DNA of 64,000 nucleotides from Botryotinia globosa (lineage: Eukaryota > Ascomycota > Leotiomycetes > Helotiales > Sclerotiniaceae). Below are positions 33,623 to 44,880 of the stretch, one piece after another. Position 1 is the stretch's first letter. Each line of letters opens with the position of its first letter. Position numbers and translations under genes: made by a program. Location of the stretch: positions 1,052,501 to 1,116,500 of the forward strand of contig RCSZ01000011.1 in the NCBI GenBank assembly GCA_014898425.1. Reading direction: 5' to 3'. The notes under the pieces are model-generated. The model worked only from the letters and a program-made list of their open reading frames with translations. It was not told where the DNA came from and did not search any database.

Positions 33623-34762
33623 ATGTCAGATCCTCTTTTATCATCATTATGTCGCATCTGTCATATTAATCCCACGAAATATACATGTCCACGATGCTCT
33701 CAACAAACATGTTCTCTTCCCTGCTCCAAGCGTCACAAAGTCTGGTCAACATGCTCTGGGATTCGCGATCCTACTGTCTACAAGCCGAGATCACAATTGG
33801 CAACCCCTTCAGGCATTGATCATGACTATAACTTCCTTCATTCAATTGAGCATCGAATTGAGAGATCGGAAAAGGAGATTGTGGAAGAGCGAGGACTTGT
33901 AAAGAAGATGGAACTCGAGTTGGCAAGGCAAGGTCCTAAAGCCGATAGAAGACGACCCAACAGAAGCAGAGGCAACCAGCGTGAAGACTTTCTCACTAAA
34001 ATGCTACAAAATTCCGGAATAACGGTACTTAAAGCGCCAAGCGGAATGTCTAGGAATGTGGAGAATACATCTAGTTGGAGTAAATCGCAGAAGTGTATGA
34101 ATTGGCAAATAGAATGGGTTCCAGAGGCAGATGCAGGCGGAAGAATATTGCACAAATCGATAGACAAATGGTCCATTAACGACACCTACTCACTGCTCTT
34201 GGAAGAACAACGAAGGTTGAGCATGGCGCCGGAGGAAAAGGCAGTTCTGAAAAAAAGAAAGGCAGACGAATTGAAAGAAAATAAGGCCAAGAGGACCAAG
34301 ACAGACGAATTTTCGTTGGATATATCACGGCTTTCCCTATTTCAGGATACCACTGGTGCTTGGAATACAATTTTGGATCAGCCAATTTCATCAAACGACC
34401 AGAATTCCGTACGCCAAACTCATGCATCACCGAAGCTTGATTCCAAGTATCGTTTCTACCTCCATCGACCTAAGACTCGATCATCATATCCTAAAGTATT
34501 GATACCTTTAGATCCCACACAGCCACTTTCCAAAGTCTTGGAGAATCGCACAGTTCTCGAATTTCCTACTTTGTATGTATTTGAGTCGGACAAACTTCCA
34601 GAAACCTTTATGCTTGAGAAGGCCTATATAGAAGCAACGGGAGACGGGCCAGAGGTGGAAAGTGAAGAAAGTGAAGAATCCGAAGACGATACTAGCGATG
34701 TCTCTTCAGATGTGGATGAACATGAAGATGAGGAAATGGAGGATGGAGAGGTTGCACCATGA
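33623..34762 (+). CDS. BCD1: box C/D snoRNP assembly protein Bcd1 (zf-HIT), 379 aa
   Basis: A single exon. The N-terminus has a zf-HIT finger: CRICHINPTKYTCPRC, then CSLPCSKRHKVWSTC (residues 10-45), the Cys/His spacing of HIT fingers. The text RHKVWSTCSGIRDPTVYKPR is characteristic of Bcd1. The following coiled coil (RIERSEKEIVEERGLVKKME) and the central region ending in PLSKVLENRTVLEFPTLYV also match the family. The C-terminus is acidic (residues 345-379, Glu/Asp-rich). Bcd1 helps stabilise box C/D snoRNAs and early snoRNP assembly in the nucleus. Confidence 0.95.
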   Translation: MSDPLLSSLCRICHINPTKYTCPRCSQQTCSLPCSKRHKVWSTCSGIRDPTVYKPRSQLATPSGIDHDYNFLHSIEHRIERSEKEIVEERGLVKKMELELARQGPKADRRRPNRSRGNQREDFLTKMLQNSGITVLKAPSGMSRNVENTSSWSKSQKCMNWQIEWVPEADAGGRILHKSIDKWSINDTYSLLLEEQRRLSMAPEEKAVLKKRKADELKENKAKRTKTDEFSLDISRLSLFQDTTGAWNTILDQPISSNDQNSVRQTHASPKLDSKYRFYLHRPKTRSSYPKVLIPLDPTQPLSKVLENRTVLEFPTLYVFESDKLPETFMLEKAYIEATGDGPEVESEESEESEDDTSDVSSDVDEHEDEEMEDGEVAP

Positions 34763-35585
34763 AATCTCACAGCCCGATGCCATTAAATTGTATAGAAATT
34801 TGTTGCTCACGATACCCATAAACTAATAACTAAAGCGATTCGCTCGAACAACATGCCATTTATCTCTTATATACATATATTGATCATTCATATCTGCTAC
34901 TTGTCATCATAATTTATCTAGACGAGCCAGACATGGTCGACTTGTTCTTTGTCAATGGCTCGCAAACAACATATATTCACCTCACGAGCTTATATTTATT
35001 ACTCCCTGTTTAGCTGCTCAGAAGTACAGGAGTCATATATAGCTTGTACAATAATATTAGGAATGTAGGTAGGCCGCCTCTACTCCACCATATACATAAC
35101 CCCCCAAACTCATACAGAGTTTTCCTCGTCAGCGGAGAGGCGACGATCAGACTAAGATGCCCAAAAACGTGGTTGTGCTAAGTTTGTTGACTGGCTCGCA
35201 GTGGAATTAAAATGTCGAGTGCTCACCGGGAATCACATTACCTATTTGATCTGCTCCGGTTGAGGACTCTGGACTCATGAGATTGAGATTGTTCAATGGA
35301 TACTATAATAAGGAAGCATAAGGTTTCAGTATCACTTGGATTTGAGTTGATTAATGAATCTTCATCTCCATATCCATCTCAAACGGTGATTTTATCATGG
35401 GATCGTGTAAGGTTAAAGTGGTTTTTGATTGGTGATAAGGTTTCCATGCCAACAACCAAGAGTTTGCACTTTTTCCCTCTATTCCAGAATTTGACGCGAT
35501 TTTATACGTGATAAAACCTCTTACGAACAAAATCCCCGATATCTACATCATCAGAAATAATACCAAGGTCTTCTTATTGAGCCTC
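34763..35585. other. intergenic, 3' flank of BCD1 and promoter of SNF2 gene
   Basis: No gene is supported here. The plus frame at 35296-35511 is short and without features. Confidence 0.35.
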
Positions 35586-38500
35586 ATGAAGTAAGTCATA
35601 AATCCACATTTTAAAAGGTGGATGGTCATCTCGGATTTTATTTACTGATAACAACCAGAGGTGGATTCACCCCGCTAAATACCATTGGATCAACGGAAAC
35701 ACCAAAATTCAAATGTCGAAATAGAAATACAAATACTAGACAACAACACAAATTCAAAAGAGTTGTTGACACTTCGAAAGCAACAACACCAACCATTCGT
35801 CTACCACAAATCCATAGAAGAACTCCCTCTTCCCCAGTGACGGAAAATAGCCCATCCTTGAGTGACCTTGGCGATTCAACTGCACTCTTTGATTCGTCTC
35901 TCGAAATAGTTGGTCGAGCATTCAATTCAGGTTCGACTAGGAAAGGAACTGTGGTTGTACTTGACACTACAAAATACGACAGACATCCTGTTGAGAAAGG
36001 AAACACAATGGTTAGGGAAATATCTCCAGCAAAGGTGCAGGCACCTCGACCTGAAGAGCCCAAGGATCAATATCGACCCTCTCAAAGCAATACAGCAAAT
36101 CATCTATCCAGTATTCCTAGATTCGGAGAAGCTACACTTCCACAATCTCCGTTGAATCGTAAATCTCAGCAACAGTATTCCGAATTATTCATTCAACCAA
36201 AATCCCGCCCTGAATTTCATAAAGATCCAGAAAGACATGGTATGCATTCATGTGCCATATTCTCTCACGGTGCTAACATATATGTAGCACATCCACATTT
36301 GCAAGCAGCAAAAGATGTTGCCCGAAAGATTATCAACCCCCTTATGCCACGAGCACCAGCGGAATACAGTCAGCCAGCAGTTCGTGCACCGATTCCTGGC
36401 TCTTCATCATATGCAACAACTCACCCTGCACCTCCACCAACATTCGGCTCCCTTCCAAACAGCAATGGGGGTGGTTTCCAATCCGTAAATACATATACAT
36501 CTAGCAATTATATCGACCTCACTATGGGCAAGCCAAATTACAATGAACCACACACCTATGTTGATCCTGCAAAGGCACAAGAAGATCTAAAAGCACTTTT
36601 AGAGGGTGTCATTGAGGATGAGGAAGATACGAAACCCAGAACGAGATCACGCAGGAAGAAGAAGGATGCGGAGGTAGACGAGTTGATGGCAAAAATGGAT
36701 GGATTAAATGTTGAATCAGAGGAGAAGCTTGAAGTTGCATCAGAGGACGAGGATGAGGATGATGGAACTGTCGAAGGAATAAACGTAAAGCTTCTCCCGC
36801 ATCAGGTTGAAGGTTTAGAATGGATGATTGGTCGAGAGATCGGCACCGGAAAGAAAGGCATGGTACCAAAAGGTGGCATTCTCGCCGATGATATGGGTTT
36901 GGGGAAAACCTTGCAATCGATTTCACTCATTTTGAGCAATCCCAAACCATCAAGTTCAGACGAAACTCACAGTAAACGCAAATTACCTACAGGTCTGGAC
37001 AAATGTACTTTGGTGGTTGCACCTCTTGCACTTATTCGACAATGGGAAGCCGAAATCAAAGACAAAGTTGAAGAGAGTCACTCTCTTCGTGTTTGTGTCC
37101 ATCATGGCCCTCAACGTACGAAGCGATTCCAAGATCTCAGAAAATACGATGTCGTTATTACGACATATCAAATCCTCGTTTCAGAATGGGGCAATTCGTC
37201 TAAGGATGATGATGATGAAGGTGTCAAGGTCGGCTGTTTTGGTATACATTGGTACAGAGTCATTCTTGATGAAGCCCATACTATCAAAAATCGAAACGCC
37301 AAAGCTACGCAAGCATGTTATTCACTTAGAAGTCAATACCGCTGGTGCTTGACAGGAACGCCGATGCAAAACAATTTGGATGAATTGCAAAGTCTGATCA
37401 AATTCCTGAGAATCAAGCCTTACGATAACCTTCGCGAATGGAAAGACCAAATCGATCGACCAATGAAGAATGGTAGAGGTGATGTTGCTATCAAGCGTCT
37501 TCGTCACTACTTGCAGATTTTCATGAAGCGACGTACCAAGGACATTTTAAAGAAGGATGGAGCCCTCAACCCTGGAGGAAAGCCTTCTGCTCCTGGGCAA
37601 GCCAATTCAACAGGTTTCAAGGTCGTCGAGCGTAAAATTGAGAAGGTCTTTGCGGAATTCTCACCAGAGGAGCGTAGATTTTATGAAAGACTGGAAAGGC
37701 GTACCGATGCAAGTATTGAAGAGATGATGGGTGGAAGTAAAGTCAACTACGCAAGTGCATTGGTATTGCTATTGCGTTTGAGACAAGCATGTAATCATCC
37801 AAAACTTGTTGGAAATAAATTGGGAAAAGATACCGATGCACTTTCAGCAGAAACCAGCAACCCTAAATCGAAATCAACAACAGATGTTGATGAGATGGCT
37901 GATATGTTTGGCTCTCTGGGTGTAGGCTCTAAGAAATGTGAGGTTTGCCAAATTGATCTTGGTAAAGAAGCTATTTCACAAGGCGCCATTCGCTGTTTGG
38001 ATTGTGAAGCAGATTTGGATGAGATATCCGGCAAGAAGCTCAGTCCAAAGAAGAAGATTAAGGAGAAGAAGAGTAAAAAGAGTAAGAAGAGCAAGAAACA
38101 AAAGGAGTCTAAACCTATTCCAATTCGTAAGCCCAGGAATAGGAATATTATCGAAGATAGTGATGACGAAGAAGAGGAAGAGCAAGGCGAATGGCTTGTT
38201 GGAGAAAAGAAACGTGGTGCTCTTACTCTAGGAAAGGCTGGTGGAAAGGAAGACGAGAACTGTGAAGGTGGCGGTGAATGGCTTGGTTCGGATCATGATG
38301 ACGATCTCGATGATTCTTTCCCTGACATTCAAGATATTGGCAAGAAGAAGGTCGTCAATCTTGATAGTGATGAAGAAGAGACCGAAGAATCTGTCGAGGA
38401 GTCAGAGGATGATGAGTCTTCCGAAGAGGAGGAGGAGGAATCCGATGTTGAAGACGAATTTGGTTCGGATGAAGATGCAGAGCTTTCTCGAATTGCTGCA

Positions 38501-39288
38501 TCCACCAAGATTACACATTTAATGAAGATTCTCGGAAAGGAAGCCGCTCAGCACAAATTTATTGTCTTTTCGCAATTCACATCGATGTTGGATCTTGTCG
38601 AACCTTTCTTACGCCAAAAGGGTTACAAATATACAAGATACGACGGTGGTATGAAGAACGATCTTCGTGAAGCTAGTTTGGACAGACTTCGTAACGACGA
38701 GAATTGCAGAGTCTTACTTTGTAGTTTGAAGTGTGGTTCTCTAGGACTCAATCTTACAGCTGCTACTCGTGTGGTTATCCTTGAACCATTCTGGAATCCC
38801 GTAAGTAATTTTCCGTCGATGCTCACATAACATTTCTTGATCATAGTTACTAACACATAATTTCATAGTTCGTTGAAGAACAAGCCATTGATCGTGTGCA
38901 TCGTCTTACACAGAAAATTGATGTTATTGTTTACAAAATTACCATCAAAGATACCGTTGAAGAGCGAATTCTACTTCTTCAAGAGAAGAAACGAGAACTT
39001 GCAAATCAAACTATCGAAGGTGGTAAAGGTGGTGCTGGTAAATTGGGAATGAAGGAGATTCTTCAATTATTCAGAAGAGATGCTGAGCATGCTCCGCCTG
39101 CTGCTGGTGCATATGATCTTGGTGCTAAGCCAAGAATCTTAAAGGAATCTGCTAGTAGAAGTCCAAGTAAAAGTGCAGCGACTTTGGATAGTTATGGTTC
39201 ACAAAGTTCATCGGCACCGAGGAAGATTACACCAACTCCTTTTCAAGCTAGAAAGGTAGAAGACTCGTTGTATGGTAGAAGGTGGTAA
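35586..39288 (+). CDS. SNF2-family ATPase, Rad5/Rad16/Uls1-like, 1188 aa
   Basis: Three exons: a 5-nt first exon (35586-35590, ATGAA), then 35659-38800 and 38869-39288. The first intron (GTAAGT...CCAG) gives MKGGFTPLNTIG; the alternative is an ATG at 35618 with a 14-residue extension. Motifs in order: GGILADDMGLGKT (Walker A, about 407), VILDEAHTIKN (about 535), LTGTPMQNN, HKFIVFSQFTSMLDL (helicase C, about 967), CGSLGLNLTAATRV and EEQAIDRVHRLTQ (motif VI, after the last intron). Between the lobes is only a half RING, CEVCQ...CLDC (about 762-784), followed by a Lys-rich run and a long Asp/Glu-rich insertion (about 845-945). The Rad5/Rad16/Uls1 group acts in DNA repair, SUMO-linked chromatin turnover or transcription. 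The precise orthologue is uncertain. Confidence 0.92.
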
Positions 39289-40176
39289 CATATTTCTGTA
39301 AAGTAAGATTTTTTCTTGATGGTTGGATTACGATTGTTGGTTTAGATGGGAAATATCTGCTAGATTTGGGATATATTGTGGTTGATTTGGGTTTTGGAAT
39401 GGAGACTGGGCGCTCTGAGGGGATTTAGCATTTCTTATGGGGTTTCTGGATTGCATGGAGATATGATGATAAATGGCTGTTAAATGAGAAATGAAAAGGA
39501 TTTCTATGTGTTCAAGTGTTGTATTGCTCTCAATGAATCTTTGCCTTCATTGACTAGTATCTCAGTATATCGCTAGAATTTCAATTTCCAAAAATTACTC
39601 ATTCCGATATTCTTTATACACTAACCGCATCACGACGTTTCTGTGTACCCAAACTCTGTATTACTCGAGAAATCCGACGATCAAAAGACCGCATGGAGTA
39701 TATCTTCATGTTTCTTCCTAGAATCACTATGATACAGAACCAAAAACCCCAAACTTCAGGAACGAAAATGCTTCGGATTTATTTGAGCCGAGTGGTCAAA
39801 TGAGGTCTTGCACTGGCTGGTGGGCCAAAAAAAAAGATTACATATCTAGCAGCCAAGGTACCTAGGTAGATATCGTTATCGCCGAAAATATGTGGCGAAG
39901 GAACAAAGCGTTTTGCATTCCAGCTGGGGTGAGTAGAGTGGAGATGAGATGAGATGAGATGAGATGATGGCATGGCATGGCAAGGGAAGGGAAGGGAAGG
40001 GAAGCTCGGAGGTTCTGATTGTCTTTGAGATTCTGAGAATTGGATTATTCGATTGCTTTTTTGTTGTATACATATATTGTATGTTGCATTTTGGATATTG
40101 AGATATTAGGACATTAGAATATCGAGTTGGATCTATATTGTTTCACGATAAGAATACGAAAAGTAGAGAAGATATA
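39289..40176. other. intergenic with simple repeats
   Basis: There is no gene. The right part carries tandem GAGAT (39941-39966), GGCAT and AAGGG (about 39982-40003) units, and the palindrome TACCTAGGTA at 39859-39868. It includes the FMP52 promoter. Confidence 0.45.
39941..40003. repeat. adjacent pentanucleotide microsatellites GAGAT, GGCAT, AAGGG
   Basis: Three different 5-bp units follow one another: about five GAGAT, then two to three GGCAT, then four AAGGG copies. They lie about 170-240 bp before the FMP52 start. Confidence 0.85.
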
Positions 40177-41045
40177 ATGGCTTCTGCTTCTCTCGTAGGG
40201 AGTACCGGTCTGGTCGTATGTCTTTTCTTTTTTCTGTCTCCCTCTTCCCTTTAGCGCTCCTCAACATAACATAACATATCATAACATGCTGACACACCCA
40301 GGGCTCCCACATCCTCTCCACTCTCCTCTCTCACCCCTCCATCTCCAGCGTGCACTCTCTCTCCCGACGCGATCCCAAACCCAGCAGCACCTCTCCCAAA
40401 CTGCACCCGCTCACCTCGACCGACACATCAACATGGTCATCTCTGCTCTCCTCCATCTCTCCCTCTCCCCTCCTCTTCTTTTCCGCGCTCGGGACGACGA
40501 AAGCCCAAGCGGGTAGTATCGACGCGCAGCGCAAAATCGACTATGATTTGAATCTCGAGCTCGCAACGACTTTTTCGCAGATGGGTAGCGAGAGCACGAC
40601 TGAAAACCAAGAAACAACAAATAGCAAAATTTACATCCTCATCTCCACCCACGGCGCCAACCCCGGCTCTATGATCCCGTACCCCAAAATGAAAGGCGAG
40701 CTGAACGACGCGGTGAAGGCTTTACTGGAGAAGAAGGAAAATAGCATCAAACATGTCATTATCCTGCGACCGGGATTGATCATCGGCGAGAGGGAGGATT
40801 CGCGCCCGGCGGAGTTTGTGGCGCGGAAGGTGGCGGGGTGGATGGGCTGGGTGAATCCTGGACTGCAGGATTTTTGGGCCCAGGATGCGAGGGTTATTGG
40901 GAGGGCGGCGGTGGAGGCGGGGGTTAGGGCGATGAGGGGGAGGGATGGCGTGGATGGGAAGGAGGGGGTGGAGATTCCGAGGGTGTGGGAGTTGGGGCAG
41001 AGCGATATTGTTAGGTTGGGGAGGGGGGAGTGGAAAGGGGAGTGA
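40177..41045 (+). CDS. FMP52: Fmp52-like NAD(P)-binding mitochondrial protein, 260 aa
   Basis: Two exons, 40177-40215 and 40302-41045, joined in phase 0 (GTATGT...CCCAG). The spliced N-terminus reads MASASLVGSTGLVGSHILST, the G-x-x-G-x-x-G dinucleotide site of an atypical SDR and the signature of Fmp52. SVHSLSRR, FFSALGTTKA, QRKIDYDLNLELA, YPKMKGELNDAV and ILRPGLIIGERE all match that family, including the conserved Y-x-x-x-K (YPKMK). Yeast Fmp52 is found in highly purified mitochondria (outer membrane); its substrate is unknown. Codon use is GC-rich and unlike AT-rich neighbours. The second exon has the highest G density in the window, giving artefactual antisense frames. Confidence 0.93.
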
Positions 41046-41345
41046 GAGGTTTGGGATTGGGATAGGGTTTGTTGGGATGGATGGAGTTTTGATTTTTGGG
41101 TGGTTGTATCGAGTTGTGTTGAACCGTTGGGTTTTGTGTCATTTTGAATAGGGTCACTGTGTGTGTATTTGCAGAGGCAATGATTTACTGATTGATTTAT
41201 TGGTTACAGATTCCCACTATCGATTTTCAAACTTTTCAAACTTTTCATACTTTTCATTCCTGTGATTCCTGTGATTCCTTTCATCCTTTCTACCTCCTAC
41301 AATCATATACACGAACATTCATCCATCATCTATCATCCTCTCTCC
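41046..41345. other. convergent 3' spacer
   Basis: This 300-bp stretch lies between the converging FMP52 gene and the minus-strand gene at 41346-41777. It is pyrimidine-rich, with ACTTTTCA repeats around 41229-41256. No gene. Confidence 0.4.
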
Positions 41346-41777
41346 CTACTTCCCCCCAAAACCACTCCCCTTTCTCCCACTGACATTCTTATCACCCGGG
41401 CTCCTCTCCGCCCCTCCCTCCTGTTCCCCCCTCGGCTTACTCACCTCCTGATTCGCCGGACTCACATCCAACGGATTGCCATCCCCCCCCTTCCCCGCTT
41501 CGGATTTCTCAGACTCAGGAGAAGTAATCGACGGATCGAATGCGGCGGATTCTTCGCGCGCGGCCGCATCGTCACTCCCGGATTTGGAGTATTCGGTTGC
41601 CGTTGTGTCGATGCTGTCTTTGTGTTGGGAGTCTTTGCGGGGGAGCAGAGATGTGGGTGTGTTGGTGAAGGAGCGGATGGTCAGAGAAATGAAGGGTTGG
41701 GGTTGGTGGGAGAGAAGTGTGCGTGTGCGTGTTATGTTTGAGAGGTGGAGGAGGCGGAGGAAGGGAGTTTGGGACAT
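41346..41777 (-). CDS. small fungal-conserved protein with mitochondrial-type N-terminus, 143 aa
   Basis: A single exon with ATG at 41777. The first 45 residues are rich in Arg, Ser, Thr and Leu with no acids (MSQTPFLRLLHLSNITRTRT...), as in a mitochondrial presequence. The remainder contains DDAAAREESAAFDPSITSPE, then GNPLDVSPANQEVSKPR, motifs I recognise from a conserved but unnamed fungal family. The tail is Gly/Lys-rich (GDKNVSGRKGSGFGGK). It converges with FMP52. Function unknown. Confidence 0.75.
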   Translation of the reverse strand: MSQTPFLRLLHLSNITRTRTLLSHQPQPFISLTIRSFTNTPTSLLPRKDSQHKDSIDTTATEYSKSGSDDAAAREESAAFDPSITSPESEKSEAGKGGDGNPLDVSPANQEVSKPRGEQEGGAERSPGDKNVSGRKGSGFGGK

Positions 41778-42020
41778 TTTTGGGGTGGTTGATTGATGCG
41801 ATGTTAGATGATGAATGTGTCTTGTAATCGCAATCTATCATTGAATTAGCTTGGTGCTCGGAATCAGATGTACCGTAATCTCATGCATTTCGAATCCAAC
41901 AGAACGGAACTGAACAGAACCGAACTCAACTACATGTCTAGGTATATTTACCTTTGAAAAATATATACAAGTAACGTGAGTTAACTTGGATGAAATCAAG
42001 ACTGATGAATTGATATCGCG

Positions 42021-42044
42021 TTTGTTTGTTTGTTTGTTTGTTTG
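42021..42044. repeat. (TTTG)6 microsatellite
   Basis: Six perfect TTTG units. Confidence 0.95.
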
Positions 42045-42300
42045 TAGATTCTACGAGTAGATATGTTGGGAAAGACTGGTAGAGGAGACAAGATTTCAGA
42101 TTCTATAAATCACGACGTCATGGTCGTTAGGAGTTGAGTGCTCGGTAGTAGGTAGGTTACCCCACATTTATTCATGTTTTGCCTCTAGGTTTGGGTTGGG
42201 TGAGGGATTGATTGGGGATTGATTGGGAATTATGCTATGCTGTGGATGTTTGATTATAGATGATATGAATTTTACGATTACGATGGAGGAATTCTATCTG

Positions 42301-42404
42301 GGTAGGTAGATAGGTAGGTAGGTAGGTAGGTGTATATGCTTATACGCGGTATTCGTTTTGCGGATGAGATAGATGGATGGATGGATGGATGGATGGATGG
42401 ATGG
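42301..42404. repeat. (TAGG)n and (GATG)n microsatellites
   Basis: About seven TAGG units (42301-42331) and about eight GATG units (42371-42404), separated by 40 bp of unique DNA. Confidence 0.9.
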
Positions 42405-42531
42405 GTTGGGGGTTTGAATATTAATAAAATATCGATATTGATATCAACATCAACATCAATATCAATAGATAGTGCTATAGTATAGGATTCAGAATTACAA
42501 TGATAGCGAATACATATCTAATACCTGCTAC

Positions 42532-42609
42532 CTACTACCCACTACCTACTACCCACTACCTACTACCCACTACCTACTACCCACTACCTACTACCCACTA
42601 CCTACTACC
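42532..42609. repeat. 14-bp minisatellite, about 5.5 copies
   Basis: The unit CTACTACCCACTAC is repeated head to tail with almost no variation. One strand is purine-free apart from A, giving strong strand asymmetry. Confidence 0.93.
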
Positions 42610-43271
42610 TCCTCCAACAACTTTTGTATGCGGAGACCTCGGAAGAATCTCCTTTATGGGGTAATGGGAATCTGGAGAAGCGTTAGACGAATATCGAATT
42701 GTTACATGGCATATGGGTATTGGATTTACCGTTACCTATCTAGGTATGAGTAGGTAGATGGTAGAATTAGAGAGAGCATTTAGATACGGATCTGGGATTA
42801 CTGACTTTGCTATGGAGATTTGAGATCGCATTTCTAGTTATATATATATATGGATAGGTAAGGTACATACATATATACCTAGTAGGGAATCTTCCCCGCT
42901 CTTCGTAGATCATATCATATCATATCATTTGCTGTAGGATAGATCTGTAGACTGTAAGACAATAAATACCTAGGTAACGCGTAACAAGTACAAAGTATGT
43001 ATATATGTCAATAAGCAGTCAGAAATGAACAAGGTTCGAAAGGAGAGATTTAAGCTACTCCAGCTCCTTTGGGTTGAGATTCATCGTCACTCATCGTGGC
43101 GTTCTGACCTAGTCCACGGGCGGGTAGTCTTGATGTCATGATTTAGTATGACGGTGTCGATTCATTTGCTAGGTGTAGAAAAGGAATGTTCAAGAGTAGA
43201 TGTTCTTCAACAAACATACATCTATTTTATTTCCTCTTCATCTATTATAATCTTCACATAAATCATTCGAA

Positions 43272-43740
43272 ATGTTACGCACTATCTCCAGAAAGACTTT
43301 CTCCCAATCCACAAGTACCATCTTCAAACCTTCCACAACTCTTTTCTTAAGAAATATGGCCGATAGTCGTGTCGAGGCAGCTTCCCAGGTTGCGGGTGAA
43401 AAGAAAGATACAAGTCCATCCGTAAGTATTGGGATTGCTCTCTGTGATAGATACCTACAGCAAGCTGATCTCATAAATTTAGAACCCCTCAGTCATCTCA
43501 TCTGCAGGTGCTATTGGCAAGCAGTTCAACCCCGATGGAAATATTGGACAAATTGGCGAGAAGATTGGTGGTCCATTCTCAAAGGTACGCAATCGTACGC
43601 TGAATTATTTGTATCATTAGTTAATTTGTCGATAGGATGGTGCCATTGGTTCCCAATTCGATGCCGCGAAAGATGGTCTCGCTGGACAGGTTGAGAAGGC
43701 TGTTGATGGGCCAAGTAGACCTGCTACGGAGAAGAAGTAA
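43272..43740 (+). CDS. small Gly-rich protein with GxIGxQF repeats, 118 aa
   Basis: Three exons, 43272-43421, 43483-43584 and 43636-43740, all phase 0. The N-terminus MLRTISRKTFSQSTSTIFKP is Ser/Thr/Arg-rich with no acids, a likely mitochondrial presequence; an internal ATG (MADSRVEAASQVAGEKKD) offers a cytosolic start. The core reads GAIGKQFNPDGNIGQIGEKI, then GGPFSKDGAIGSQFDAAKDG: repeated GAIG-x-QF units seen in a conserved, unnamed fungal family. The exon boundaries fall between repeat units. Function unknown; the dual start could give two locations. Confidence 0.8.
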
Positions 43741-44419
43741 TGAGTTGCGATGATGATGAGAACACCGATGATAAATTCGAAGTTGTGATGTACAATATAG
43801 TGTTGAGAGGGTTCCACAGTTGACGGATGAGCTATTTGTATTATAATGATAAGTAAAGAAACTTGGATTTCTTGATCTGTGTCTTGATGACTTTTTTGTG
43901 AGTTTGAAATCAGAAACAATGTTCCTTGAAGATACTTGAAGCAGCCATGATTTATCGAAAGTGGTATAATCATGCTTGATACCTTGTGATATACCCAACT
44001 CCTATCCATCAAGCCCCTTGGTATCTTGTGGTGTTCTTAACTCACCGACTTCGATGCACAACCCAATTGCTGTTTATATTTCCCAGTCGACCTACATTTG
44101 GGGAATCAATTGAAGGGTATGTGTGGCTTGTAATTCTTCCACTTTGAAGATTGACAAACGTCTAGACGATGAAGTATTCAATAGCATCAACTCTATATTG
44201 AATAAAACAACGACCTTCACACTGCCAAATTCGAAATTCCCCAAATAGCATCACAATGGAGAATCTAGAGAACTGGAAGAATGAAGAACAAAGAAGATCT
44301 AATTATTGGTCACCATTATCGGCATCGGTTAAACTTTCTTCCTTCACACTCTCGACAAGGGTATATAATTTAGTCAAAGGCGTTTAGCTTACTTGTAATT
44401 GCGTGCTTTCTCGTGCTCT

Positions 44420-44425
44420 CACGTG
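44420..44425. promoter_or_regulatory. CACGTG site upstream of MET10
   Basis: CACGTG lies about 455 bp before the MET10 ATG. In yeast, Cbf1 binds CACGTG in promoters of sulfur-assimilation genes with Met4/Met28. The same use here is plausible but only inferred from position and gene. Confidence 0.35.
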
Positions 44426-44800
44426 CTCTCACCAAATTTCACTCCATTCAGTAATATCAAACTTCTGATACGGTAATGAGTGAAGAAAGAAAAGATACTC
44501 TAGGTATTAGGTAGGTAGGTAGGTTCACCAGTTCCAAATGGTTATCCTCTTCATTACTACCTAGGTAACCAAGGTGATTTATCGGAATCTCGGGTTTTCC
44601 ATTCCAATTGATTGCCAAAAGATTATATACAACGTTTTATATATATATATATATATCTCGCACGTATTTCCTTCGATTGAATATATTGTTGTTTTCTTTA
44701 CTTTATTTACAACGTACTCATCTCATCCTCTTCTTTTTAGAAGCATTGCATCAAGTCGATTTGTCGTGAGGTTTCCTTTCTTTTATTTGCATTCTTGTCT

Positions 44801-44873
44801 CTTCAAAGTTCTTCAAAGTTCTTCAAAGATACCCCGCCACCCATCCACCCATCCACCCATCCACCCATCAATC
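44801..44873. repeat. tandem repeats in MET10 leader
   Basis: Three copies of CTTCAAAGTT are followed by about four CCATCCAC units, ending just 8 bp before the start codon. They probably lie in the 5' UTR. Confidence 0.85.
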
Positions 44874-44880
44874 CGCAGAA

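Larger units (their letters stand above)
41778..43271. other. 1.5-kb microsatellite-dense intergenic region
   Basis: No gene. It contains (TTTG)6 at 42021-42044, (TAGG)n at 42301-42331, (GATG)n at about 42371-42404, the 14-bp minisatellite at 42532-42609, and TACCTAGGTA at 42967-42976. This is the densest cluster of simple repeats in the window. Confidence 0.7.
43741..44880. other. intergenic; MET10 promoter and leader
   Basis: No gene. It holds CACGTG at 44420-44425, TACCTAGGTA at 44558-44567, an AT dinucleotide run around 44637-44656, three CTTCAAAGTT units (44801-44829) and a CCATCCAC repeat (about 44839-44873) directly before the MET10 start. Confidence 0.5.

Noticed and set aside
41262..41796. 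Plus-strand frames over the gene at 41346-41777
   Set aside because: Antisense of a better-supported minus-strand gene; highly biased composition.
42021..42609. Tandem repeats considered as a CRISPR-like array
   Set aside because: Repeats are uninterrupted microsatellites without unique spacers, in a eukaryotic genome.
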